Below, one piece after another: positions 1-6,521 of a DNA stretch of 14,922 nucleotides (position 1 is the first letter of the stretch; every line of letters starts with the position of its first letter). This stretch comes from Verrucomicrobiota bacterium (GTDB taxonomy: Bacteria > Verrucomicrobiota > Verrucomicrobiia > Opitutales > Opitutaceae), in the NCBI GenBank assembly GCA_023443455.1, contig JAEZUE010000079.1, forward strand, positions 1 to 14,922, read 5' to 3'. A program made the translations under genes and the position numbers. The notes beneath the pieces are model-generated. The model was not told the DNA's origin, did no database searches, and saw nothing but the letters and a program-made list of their open reading frames with translations.

Positions 1-1296
1 GGGTTGGGCGGGCTTGGCCGGGGCGGGAGCCGGGGTGGGCTGGACGGGCCGGGCGACCGGGGTCGGGGCTTTGGCGGCGGGCTTGGGCGCCGGGACGGGG
101 GTCGGAATCGGGGCGGGCTTGGGCGCCGGGATCGGGGCGGCCGGCTTGGGGGCGGGGATCGGGGCGGCCGGTTTGGCAGCGGTGGGCGCGGGCTTGGCGC
201 CGGCGGGCAGGGCGAACTTGAAGTTTGCGGAGGCGACAGGATGCCAGACGGGGCGCCAGTTGTCGCCGCCCTTGGTGTTCAAGGCGGCGCGGTGCAGCAG
301 ACCGAAGGAGGCGGGGGTGAGCTGGCCGGGGAGGAGGTCGCCGGCGACGTGCAGACCGAATTCGCTCAGGGCGGTCTCGGGATCGGGTTGCCAGTTGGTG
401 GTGCCGATCGCCGAGGCCAGGTGGTTGACCAGCCAGTTCTGCGTCGCGGTGAGTCCGGCGCAGGCGAGGGCGGGTTTGTCGCCGCGAACCGGAAGGGCGG
501 CAAGGGCGTTGGAGAATGCCGGCGCAAGCTGGCCCGCAATGCGCGGGGCCGCATCGGCGAAGTCGAAGAGGTCGCCGTAGAACAAGCGGGCGGCGGCGAG
601 TTGGTACTTCAGGTTGAGCTCGGCGCGAATCGTCTCCCAGACGTCGGTGAGCTTGACTTCGCAGGGGACGACGGCCTCGACGCCGGAGGCGGTGACGAGG
701 AAGAGGTGGGAGCGGTCGAGCCCGAGCTCCCAGAGGGCGACCGCATTCTGGCCGGTGACGCGGAGCAGGCGGGCGATGGATCCGATGTGGTCGAGCACGC
801 CGGGGCCGGTGGGCTTGCCGGTGAGTTTGCAGCGTTCGGCGTTGGCCAGAAGCTTGTCGATGCCTTCCTGCGGAGCGATGGCGAGCAGCCAGCGGTTGTC
901 GCCGGCCGTCTCGATCGCATTGCCCTTGGCGGCGGAGCATCCGGCGACGACGAGATCGCCGGCAAAGCCATGCTGGAGTCCCCCGGCGACGGCGCCGAGC
1001 GTGGCGTCGGTGCCGACAGCGCGTACCTGCTCCTCGGAGACGAGGTGCCAGGAGGTCGCGGGGACGTAGCCGCCCAAGCCTGCTGCCCAGCCAGTGGTTT
1101 GCCAGTCGCTGGCGGCTTCGTTGAGCAGCAGCTCGAGGATGGCCTTGTTGTCGAGGGCGGCGTTGCGCGCCATGCTGACTGCACCGGACTCGACCCGGAC
1201 GACCTGAAGGGTGCTCGAGGTGAGCTCGACGAGATGCGAGACGGAAGGATCGCCTCCGAGGCTGCTGGCGGAGGATGCAGGAGAGCTAGGGTTCAT
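1..1296 (-). CDS. Partial protein, possible PilM-like actin-fold domain with Pro/Ala/Lys-rich tail
   Basis: The frame is open from an ATG at 1296 to the left edge: 432 codons with no stop, so the C-terminus is missing. I do not recognise the family with certainty. Residues 1-20 are Ser/Pro-rich. Residues 25-360 look globular and soluble. The stretch VALWELGLDRSHLFLV (about 186-201) and the later LACAGLTATQNWLV (about 277-290) resemble in spacing the phosphate-2 and adenosine motifs of the actin/PilM/FtsA superfamily, but this is inference from pattern only. From about residue 365 to the edge the chain is a Pro/Ala/Lys-rich low-complexity tail built on PAPKPAAPI, probably an extended linker. 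There is no signal peptide and no Shine-Dalgarno before the ATG. It lies downstream of parC on the same strand, after a 217-base gap. Confidence 0.75.
   Translation of the reverse strand, partial: MNPSSPASSASSLGGDPSVSHLVELTSSTLQVVRVESGAVSMARNAALDNKAILELLLNEAASDWQTTGWAAGLGGYVPATSWHLVSEEQVRAVGTDATLGAVAGGLQHGFAGDLVVAGCSAAKGNAIETAGDNRWLLAIAPQEGIDKLLANAERCKLTGKPTGPGVLDHIGSIARLLRVTGQNAVALWELGLDRSHLFLVTASGVEAVVPCEVKLTDVWETIRAELNLKYQLAAARLFYGDLFDFADAAPRIAGQLAPAFSNALAALPVRGDKPALACAGLTATQNWLVNHLASAIGTTNWQPDPETALSEFGLHVAGDLLPGQLTPASFGLLHRAALNTKGGDNWRPVWHPVASANFKFALPAGAKPAPTAAKPAAPIPAPKPAAPIPAPKPAPIPTPVPAPKPAAKAPTPVARPVQPTPAPAPAKPAQP
62..190. repeat. Short in-frame tandem repeats encoding PAPKPAAPI
   Basis: The motif atcggggcggccgg occurs at 131 and again at 158, a period of 27 bases (nine codons). 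A diverged copy begins at 107, a period of 24. The units lie in frame in the minus-strand gene and encode the Pro/Ala/Lys tail. They are coding repeats, prone to changes in copy number, and not a CRISPR. Confidence 0.7.
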
Positions 1297-1387
1297 GACA
1301 ATGGATTCGGAAAGGGGGCAGGACTGTGGGGCGCGCGGGGCCGGCTATCCGGCGCAGCGAACCTACACAGCGCACGTTTTAAATTCT

Positions 1388-1400
1388 AGGTCAATGACCT
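1388..1400. promoter_or_regulatory. Perfect 6-1-6 palindrome, possible operator
   Basis: AGGTCA-A-TGACCT is a perfect inverted repeat within an unusually AT-rich patch (about 1376-1412) of otherwise very GC-rich sequence. It lies 92 bases upstream of the ATG of the minus-strand gene at 1296. On the minus strand it contains TTGACC, close to a -35 consensus, but I see no good -10 at the right distance. It could be an operator for a dimeric regulator; this is inference. Confidence 0.35.
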
Positions 1401-1487
1401 GTTAAAATTTCGTCAGGCAAGAGGGGATTCGAAGTGTTGCGCTCGAACGAGTTGGCGGGGAGTTGCCCGGGTGTGGATCGCAGGGTC

Positions 1488-1506
1488 GCCGATTCGCGAA
1501 TGCGGC
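1488..1506. other. Hairpin just downstream of parC
   Basis: GCCGATTCG-CGAATGCGGC folds into a stem of about nine pairs with one bulge, around the perfect palindrome ATTCGCGAAT at 1492-1501. It begins 8 bases after the parC stop codon. No T-run follows on the minus strand, so it may stabilise the mRNA 3' end or terminate weakly, rather than act as a classic intrinsic terminator. Confidence 0.3.
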
Positions 1507-1513
1507 CCGGGCT

Positions 1514-3652
1514 TCAGCGGTGGTTTTTGAGGTCGAGGGCCTTCACGGATTTGACTGGCCATTTGGATACGGTGAGACCTTTGGCTCCGCGCCCGGAGAT
1601 GGCGAGCCCGGATGCGTCGAATTCGAAATCCCGCATTCGGGCTTTGCTGCGGCCGTCGAGCGAGATGGCGAGGCGGCCGGGCATCTCGGCGGGGCTGGCG
1701 GCGACATGGAACCAGATGATCTTGGAGCCTTCGGAGGCGGTGATCGGGTAGAGCTTGTCGCGGGTGAAGCCGCCGAGCTGGAAGCGTTTGATGTAGGCCT
1801 TGCCCGAGTCCTTGTCCTGATAGACCATCGAGTAGACGGTGGTGTTGCTCTCCTTGGGCACGATGGCGACGTGGATGATGTCGCGGCCCATGAAGAGCTT
1901 GTCGGCGACGCGGGAGACCTTGAGGGTGCCGTTGCCCATGATGCAGAGCACGTCGTCGAGGATGGAGCAGTCGCCGACGTAGTCGTGCTGGCGCCAGTTG
2001 AGGCCGATGTAGCCCTGGGCGCGGTCGACGTAGAGGCGTTGGTTGGAAGAGACCACCGCGTGCGCGCTGATCTGCTCGATCTCGTCGTAGGTGGTGCGGC
2101 GTTTCACGCCCTTGCCGAATTTGTCGGCGAGGCGTTCGAACCAGGCGATGGCGAAGGCGACGAGGTGGGCGAGGTGGTGTTTGGTCTCCTCGATCTCGGC
2201 CTCGATCTTCTTGATCTGCTCGTCGGCCTGGAAGCGGTTGTATTTCGAGATGCGTTTGATGCGGATCTCGGTGAGGCGGGTGAGGTCGTCGTCGGTGACG
2301 GTGCGGCGGAGCTGTTTGAGGAACGGCTTCAGGCCCTCGCGGATCTCCTGGAGCACGCTCTCCCAAGTCTCCGACTTCTCGATCCGCCGGTAGATGCGTT
2401 CCTCGATGAAGATGCGTTCGAGCGAGTCCCAGTGCCATTGCTGCTCGAGCTCGCCGAGCCGGATCTCGAGCTCCAGTTTGAGCAGCTCGACGGTGCGGTC
2501 GGTCGCGCGGCGGAGGATGTCGGAGACGCCGAGGAAGACCGGTTTCTCCCCGTCGATCACGCAGGCGGCGGGGGAGAGGGCGATCTGGCAGTTGGTGAAG
2601 ACGTAGAGCTGCTGGATGAGCTGCTCGGCGTCGGCGCCCTGAGGCAGGTGGATGAGGATCTCGACGGATTCGGCGGTGTTGTCGTCGATGTGGCGGACCT
2701 TGATCTTGCCCTTGGCGTTGGCGGCGAGGATGGAGTCGATGAGCGACTCGGTGGTGACGCCGAACGGCAGCTCGGTGACGGCGAGCAGGTATTTGGAGCG
2801 GGTCTCGATACGGGCGCGCAGGCGGACCTTGCCGCCGCGTTGGCCGTCGTTGTATTCGGAGAAATCCGCGATGCCGCCGGAGGGGAAGTCGGGGAAGAGC
2901 CGGAAGCGTTTGCCCTGGAGGTGGTTGATCGCGGCGCGGCACAGGTCGTTGAAATTGTGCGGCAGGATGCGGGTCGAGAGGCCGACGGCGATGCCTTCGG
3001 CGCCCTCGAGCAGGACGAGCGGGAATTTCGCCGGGAGGGTGACGGGCTCCTTGGCGCGGCCGTCGTAGCTGAGCTGCCAGGTGGTGGTCTTCGGGTTGAA
3101 GAGCACCTCCTTGGCGAAGGCGGTGAGGCGGGCCTCGATGTAACGGGGGGCGGCGGCGCCGTCGCCGGTGAGGGTGTTGCCGAAGTTGCCCTGCGGCTCG
3201 ATCAGCCAGCGGCGTTGGCCGAGGTTGACGAGGGCGGCGCCGATCGAGGCGTCGCCATGGGGATGGAAGCGCATGCAGGCGCCGACGACGTTGGCGACCT
3301 TGTGGAAACGGCCGTCGTCCATCTCCCAGAGGGTGTGGAGGATGCGGCGTTGGACGGGTTTGAGGCCGTCGTCGATGTGGGGTACGGCGCGGTCGAGGAT
3401 GACGTAGCTGGCGTACTCGAGGAACCAGCCCTTGTAGCTTTGGGCGAGGGGTGCGGCGTCGTTGGTGGTCGGGGTGCTCGGTTCGCCGGCGAGGCTGTCG
3501 CCCTCGGTCTCGGTCCCTTCGCCGGGCAGGGGGGCTGCTTCGCTGTGGGCCGGGGTGTCGTTGTCGGCCGGCTGCGGCTGGGCGGGTTCGCCCTTGGCGG
3601 CATTGAAGTCGAAGGTCTCCTGCTGGTCGTTGGGATTCTTGCGTTTGGGCAT
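1514..3652 (-). CDS. parC: DNA topoisomerase IV subunit A (GyrA/ParC family)
   Basis: This is the type IIA topoisomerase breakage-reunion subunit, which cuts and passes DNA and decatenates chromosomes with a ParE/GyrB partner. The partner is not in this window. The product has 712 residues. Residues 1-70 are a low-complexity acidic/Pro-rich extension. The core begins near 73, with a winged-helix region and HPHGD at 130-134. The catalytic Arg170-Tyr171 lies in AAAPRYIEARL. A long tower and coiled-coil region follows (about 370-490), then a reduced C-terminal domain (about 510-700). The GyrA box is absent, which favours ParC over GyrA. The pattern HPHGDASIGxAL and the linker FGNTLTGD resemble the ParC of Bacteroidetes. 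The residues equivalent to E. coli GyrA Ser83 and Asp87 are Ala135 and Ala139. The start is an ATG with no Shine-Dalgarno, 69 bases after the regulator gene. Confidence 0.92.
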   Translation of the reverse strand: MPKRKNPNDQQETFDFNAAKGEPAQPQPADNDTPAHSEAAPLPGEGTETEGDSLAGEPSTPTTNDAAPLAQSYKGWFLEYASYVILDRAVPHIDDGLKPVQRRILHTLWEMDDGRFHKVANVVGACMRFHPHGDASIGAALVNLGQRRWLIEPQGNFGNTLTGDGAAAPRYIEARLTAFAKEVLFNPKTTTWQLSYDGRAKEPVTLPAKFPLVLLEGAEGIAVGLSTRILPHNFNDLCRAAINHLQGKRFRLFPDFPSGGIADFSEYNDGQRGGKVRLRARIETRSKYLLAVTELPFGVTTESLIDSILAANAKGKIKVRHIDDNTAESVEILIHLPQGADAEQLIQQLYVFTNCQIALSPAACVIDGEKPVFLGVSDILRRATDRTVELLKLELEIRLGELEQQWHWDSLERIFIEERIYRRIEKSETWESVLQEIREGLKPFLKQLRRTVTDDDLTRLTEIRIKRISKYNRFQADEQIKKIEAEIEETKHHLAHLVAFAIAWFERLADKFGKGVKRRTTYDEIEQISAHAVVSSNQRLYVDRAQGYIGLNWRQHDYVGDCSILDDVLCIMGNGTLKVSRVADKLFMGRDIIHVAIVPKESNTTVYSMVYQDKDSGKAYIKRFQLGGFTRDKLYPITASEGSKIIWFHVAASPAEMPGRLAISLDGRSKARMRDFEFDASGLAISGRGAKGLTVSKWPVKSVKALDLKNHR

Positions 3653-3721
3653 GGCGGCGGTGGCGGCTCGGTCGCCGCGGGAAAATCAAGCGAAGCAGCT
3701 AGAGGCTCCCGGGGCCCACGT

Positions 3722-4609
3722 TCAAGCCCGAGAATTCGCCGCGTTGGCCCGCCGCAGTTCTCGCGGTTGGCAGCCGAAGTGGGCTCGCATCGTGCGGTTG
3801 AACTGTGAGAGCGACTGGAAACCGCAGGCGAAGGCCACCTCCGTGATCGGTCGGTCGGTGTCGGCGATCAAGCTGCGGGCGCGTTCGGCCCGCACCCGTG
3901 CGACATACTCGACGAAGCGTAGGCCGGTCGCGCGGTGGAAACTGCGGCTGAGGTGGCCGGGGCTCACTCCCAAGCGGTCGGCGCACTCCGGTAGCGAAAG
4001 TGCTCGCTCGTGCTCGTTGCGCACCAGTTTGCAGGCTTGTTCAACCAGCGGTGGAAGCGTGGTGGGCGGATGCACGATGTGTTGGGTGATGCCGAGCACC
4101 AAGCGCTCGGCCGCGGCCTCGACCAAGCGCGCCATGGCCGCCATGCGCGCGGCATCGGCCACCGGGGTGTCGGTCGAGATCGCCGCGAGCTGCTCGGCCG
4201 CAACCGACACTCCCGCTCGGGACAGCAGATGCCGGGCGCGATTGAGCGCGGCACGGTCGGCTGTTTTGAGGCGGTTGTGGCCGAATACGAGGAAGCCGAA
4301 GGTCTGCCCCCCCGATCTCAGCGGTACCGCGGTTTCCGAGAGGCCGGCGTCGCAGCCGGCCGTGGCGGGTGCGGTCCGCGCTTGCTCCAGCAGTTTCTGC
4401 AGGAATCCGGCGCACTGCTTCGCTCCCGCGGGGTGGGCGTGCAGGAAGCGGCAGAGCGTGCAAACCTCGGCACCCAGCGCCCGGTGCCCCAAGGCGGTGA
4501 CGAAATGCAACGGCAGGCCCGTGGCCGCAGTGAAGTCGTCGAGGAACTGCTGGAGCTCCGGCAGGGCGCGGATGCGTTCGCTGAGGGTCTCGCGGATCGT
4601 GCTGGGCAT
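3722..4609 (-). CDS. AraC-family transcriptional regulator with PocR sensory domain
   Basis: This is a DNA-binding regulator of 295 residues counted from the ATG at 4609. The first two-thirds match the PocR ligand-binding domain: the FLDDFTAATGLPLHF start, Cys50, Cys53, Cys66 and Cys86 in the family pattern CxxC...C...CxAG, then PLRSGGQTFGFLVFGH. The C-terminal ~100 residues are an AraC/XylS double helix-turn-helix, with LSLPECADRLGVSPGHLSRSF and ITEVAFACGFQSLSQFNR as the two motifs. In Salmonella, PocR senses 1,2-propanediol and activates pdu and cob; the ligand here is unknown. The gene is divergent from the carboxyltransferase gene across 127 bases, so it plausibly controls that cluster. 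A TTG at 4621 would add four residues (LALK); the ATG is the simpler start. Confidence 0.88.
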   Translation of the reverse strand: MPSTIRETLSERIRALPELQQFLDDFTAATGLPLHFVTALGHRALGAEVCTLCRFLHAHPAGAKQCAGFLQKLLEQARTAPATAGCDAGLSETAVPLRSGGQTFGFLVFGHNRLKTADRAALNRARHLLSRAGVSVAAEQLAAISTDTPVADAARMAAMARLVEAAAERLVLGITQHIVHPPTTLPPLVEQACKLVRNEHERALSLPECADRLGVSPGHLSRSFHRATGLRFVEYVARVRAERARSLIADTDRPITEVAFACGFQSLSQFNRTMRAHFGCQPRELRRANAANSRA

Positions 4610-4736
4610 TTTCAGTGCCAAGTATCGCAGGGAATGCGCGGTTTAGCACGTCATAAAATGCACACTCCGCTCGGCCTGCTGCGGAGCAGCAGCCCCTCAG
4701 TTCGCGTACTGTGGTGCCGTCACCCGACCATCCGCC
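4610..4736. promoter_or_regulatory. Divergent promoter region between regulator and carboxyltransferase operon
   Basis: These 127 bases separate two divergent start codons. On the plus strand TAAAAT (4654-4659) is one mismatch from the -10 consensus, with no convincing -35. A perfect 7-base dyad, CTGCTGC-GGA-GCAGCAG (4676-4692), lies just after it. It could be an operator for the AraC regulator or a hairpin early in the transcript. The assignment rests on position and motif only. Confidence 0.4.
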
Positions 4737-6200
4737 ATGAACACCGCGCCCGTCGTCTTCAACAACACCGTCCTGCGCGACGGCCACCAATCGCTCGCCG
4801 CCACCCGCATGAGCACCGCCCAGATGCTGCCCGCGGCCCCGTTGCTCGACAGCCTCGGGTTCGGCGGGCTCGAGACCTGGGGCGGCGCCACGATCGACGC
4901 GAGCCTGCGCTTCCTCGGCGAGAATCCCTTCGACCGTCTGCGCGCCCTCAAGGCCGCCGCGCCGCGCACCCCGCACATCATGCTCCTGCGCGGCCAGAAC
5001 ATCGTCCAGTATGCGAGTTTTCCCGACGATGTGGTCGAGGCCTTCGTGCGCTGTTCGGCCGCGGCCGGCTGCGATGTCTTCCGTGTCTTCGACGCCCTCA
5101 ACGACGCGCGCAACCTCTCCACCGCGATCCGCGCCGTGCGCGCCGCCGGCCGCACCGCCCGCGGCGAGATCTGCTACACCGCCAGCCCGGTGCACACGCT
5201 CGACCGTTTCGTGGCCTTCGGCGAGGAGCTCGCCGCGCTCGGCTGCCACGCGCTCGGCATCAAGGACATGTCGGGCATCCTCGCCCCCGCTGTCGCCGCC
5301 GAACTGGTACGCCGGCTCAAGGCCCGCACCGGCCTGCCGGTGGTCGTGCACAGCCACGACACCGCCGGCTTCGCCGCCGCCGCCTACTACGCCGCCATCG
5401 AGGCCGGGGCCGACGCCGTGGAGACCTCGATCCAGCCCTTCGCCGACGGCACCGCCCAGCCCGACACCCAGCGCATGCTCGCCCTGCTCGAACACCACCC
5501 GCGTTGCCCGCACTACGACCGCGAGCGCCTGCTCGAGCTGCGCCGGCACTTCGAGAAGGTCTACGCCGAGCTCGGCTCCTTCACCAGCCATGCCAACGAG
5601 CGCACCGATCCCGATGTGCCCGTCTACCAGATACCGGGCGGCATGATCTCGAACTTCCGCACGCAGCTGCGCGAGCTCGGCATGGCCAACCGCCTCGACG
5701 AGGTGCTCGCCGAGATCCCGCACGTGCGTCGCTGCCTGGGCTGGATCCCGCTCGTCACGCCCACCTCGCAGATCGTCGGCACCCAGGCCATGCTCAACGT
5801 GAAGTTCGGCCGTTGGAAGAACTTCGCCCCGGCCGCCATGGACATCGCGCTGGGCAAATACGGCCGCACGCCCGGCCCGATCGACGCCGAGGTGCTCCGG
5901 CTCGCCCGCGAGCGCACCAAGGAGGATCCGATGGAGGGCCGCGCCGCTGACCGCCTCGCCCCGCGCATGGAAAGTCTCCGCGCCGAGCTGCGCGCCAAGG
6001 GCCTGCCGGCCGACGACGAGACGGCCGTGCTCTACGCGATGTTCCCGCAGCAGGTCCTCGACCTGCTCGCCGGCCGCAAGCCCGCCCCGCCCAAACCCGC
6101 CGCCCCCGCCGCCGCGCCCAAACCCGCCACGCCCGCCAAGCGCTTCCGCATCACGCTCGGTTCGCACCGGCGCGACGCCATCGTCGAGGAGGTCGACTGA
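4737..6200 (+). CDS. Biotin-dependent carboxyltransferase subunit (transcarboxylase 5S / oxaloacetate decarboxylase alpha type)
   Basis: This enzyme moves a carboxyl group between oxaloacetate/pyruvate and carboxybiotin. The 487-residue product has an HMGL-like TIM barrel with metal ligands Asp15 (LRDGHQS), Lys176 (GIKDMSG, the carbamylated lysine of the family), His205 and His207 (HSHDTAG), plus MLLRGQN at 82-88 and FDALND at 118-123. A conserved carboxylase domain follows (IPGGMISNF, TPTSQIVGTQA). After a Pro/Ala linker the chain ends in FRITLGSHRRDAIVEEVD. That is only the first strand of a biotinyl-type extension, with no AMKM biotin site. Propionibacterium 5S ends in the same way and uses a separate biotin carrier, so this is probably natural and not a truncation. 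It is first in a six-gene run. Oxaloacetate decarboxylase alpha or pyruvate carboxylase subunit B are alternative names. Confidence 0.88.
   Translation: MNTAPVVFNNTVLRDGHQSLAATRMSTAQMLPAAPLLDSLGFGGLETWGGATIDASLRFLGENPFDRLRALKAAAPRTPHIMLLRGQNIVQYASFPDDVVEAFVRCSAAAGCDVFRVFDALNDARNLSTAIRAVRAAGRTARGEICYTASPVHTLDRFVAFGEELAALGCHALGIKDMSGILAPAVAAELVRRLKARTGLPVVVHSHDTAGFAAAAYYAAIEAGADAVETSIQPFADGTAQPDTQRMLALLEHHPRCPHYDRERLLELRRHFEKVYAELGSFTSHANERTDPDVPVYQIPGGMISNFRTQLRELGMANRLDEVLAEIPHVRRCLGWIPLVTPTSQIVGTQAMLNVKFGRWKNFAPAAMDIALGKYGRTPGPIDAEVLRLARERTKEDPMEGRAADRLAPRMESLRAELRAKGLPADDETAVLYAMFPQQVLDLLAGRKPAPPKPAAPAAAPKPATPAKRFRITLGSHRRDAIVEEVD
6186..6193 (+). promoter_or_regulatory. Strong Shine-Dalgarno inside the end of the upstream gene
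   Basis: GAGGAGGT lies eight bases before the ATG at 6202 and overlaps the last codons of the carboxyltransferase gene. It is the only clear Shine-Dalgarno I find before a gene in this window, and it supports the start and reality of the small gene that follows. Confidence 0.65.
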
Positions 6201-6201
6201 C

Positions 6202-6465
6202 ATGCCCGCCACGCTGGAAACCGCCCGCCTGCTCGATCGTATCGCATGCCTGGAGGCAAGGCTCGCCTCCCTCGAACGCAGCGTCGGCGCCGAAACCGCC
6301 GAGACCGACGAGGCGATCCCGTGGACGGTGATCGTCGCCGCGGTGGCCGCGGTCGTGCGCGAGCCCTTCGCCATCCGCCGGGTCGAGCTCGCTCCCGCCC
6401 CCGAGGTCAACTGGTGGGGCCTGGAGGGCCGGGTCCGCCACTTCGCCAATCGTCCGCGGCGCTGA
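6202..6465 (+). CDS. Small protein resembling the soluble tail of decarboxylase gamma (OadG-like) subunits
   Basis: The product is 87 residues and starts one base after the upstream stop. Residues 5-28 form a probable short coiled-coil helix (ETARLLDRIACLEARLASLE). Residues 38-52 (AIPWTVIVAAVAAVV), followed by a charged stretch and NWWGLEGRVRHF (70-81), resemble the C-terminal tail of OadG/methylmalonyl-CoA decarboxylase gamma-delta subunits, which ends in a Trp-x-x-x-GR pattern and binds the alpha subunit. The N-terminal membrane helix of true OadG is missing, so this is probably a soluble assembly or docking factor for the carboxyltransferase encoded just before it. The homology is by eye and tentative; the gene itself is well supported by position and ribosome site. 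Confidence 0.7.
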   Translation: MPATLETARLLDRIACLEARLASLERSVGAETAETDEAIPWTVIVAAVAAVVREPFAIRRVELAPAPEVNWWGLEGRVRHFANRPRR

Positions 6466-6521
6466 GCCGCAGTGCATCCGCTTCTCAACTTCAACCGCAA
6501 CTCCGTCCTGCTTCATCTACC

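Noticed and set aside
62..190. Repeats near the left edge as a CRISPR array
   Set aside because: Period is only 24-27 bases with no unique spacers, and the units are in frame within a coding sequence.
1514..3652. Calling the topoisomerase subunit GyrA
   Set aside because: The C-terminal domain is short and lacks the GyrA box, and the active-site region resembles Bacteroidetes ParC.
1463..3808. Long open frame on the plus strand opposite parC
   Set aside because: It is antisense to a clear topoisomerase gene, and its Gly/Asp/Val-rich product has no recognisable motif. It arises from GC-rich codon bias.
4737..6200. Carboxyltransferase gene as a truncated pseudogene lacking its biotin domain
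   Set aside because: All catalytic residues are present, the frame is intact, and transcarboxylase 5S naturally ends at the same place.
4041..6500. Very long minus-strand open frame across the carboxyltransferase gene
   Set aside because: The plus-strand frame has all catalytic motifs. The minus-strand product is low-complexity and crosses unrelated genes.
6246..6521. N-terminal extension of the DUF4914-like protein
   Set aside because: It would overlap most of the 87-residue gene in another frame and adds an Arg/Gly-rich shadow sequence. The ATG at 6522 is better.
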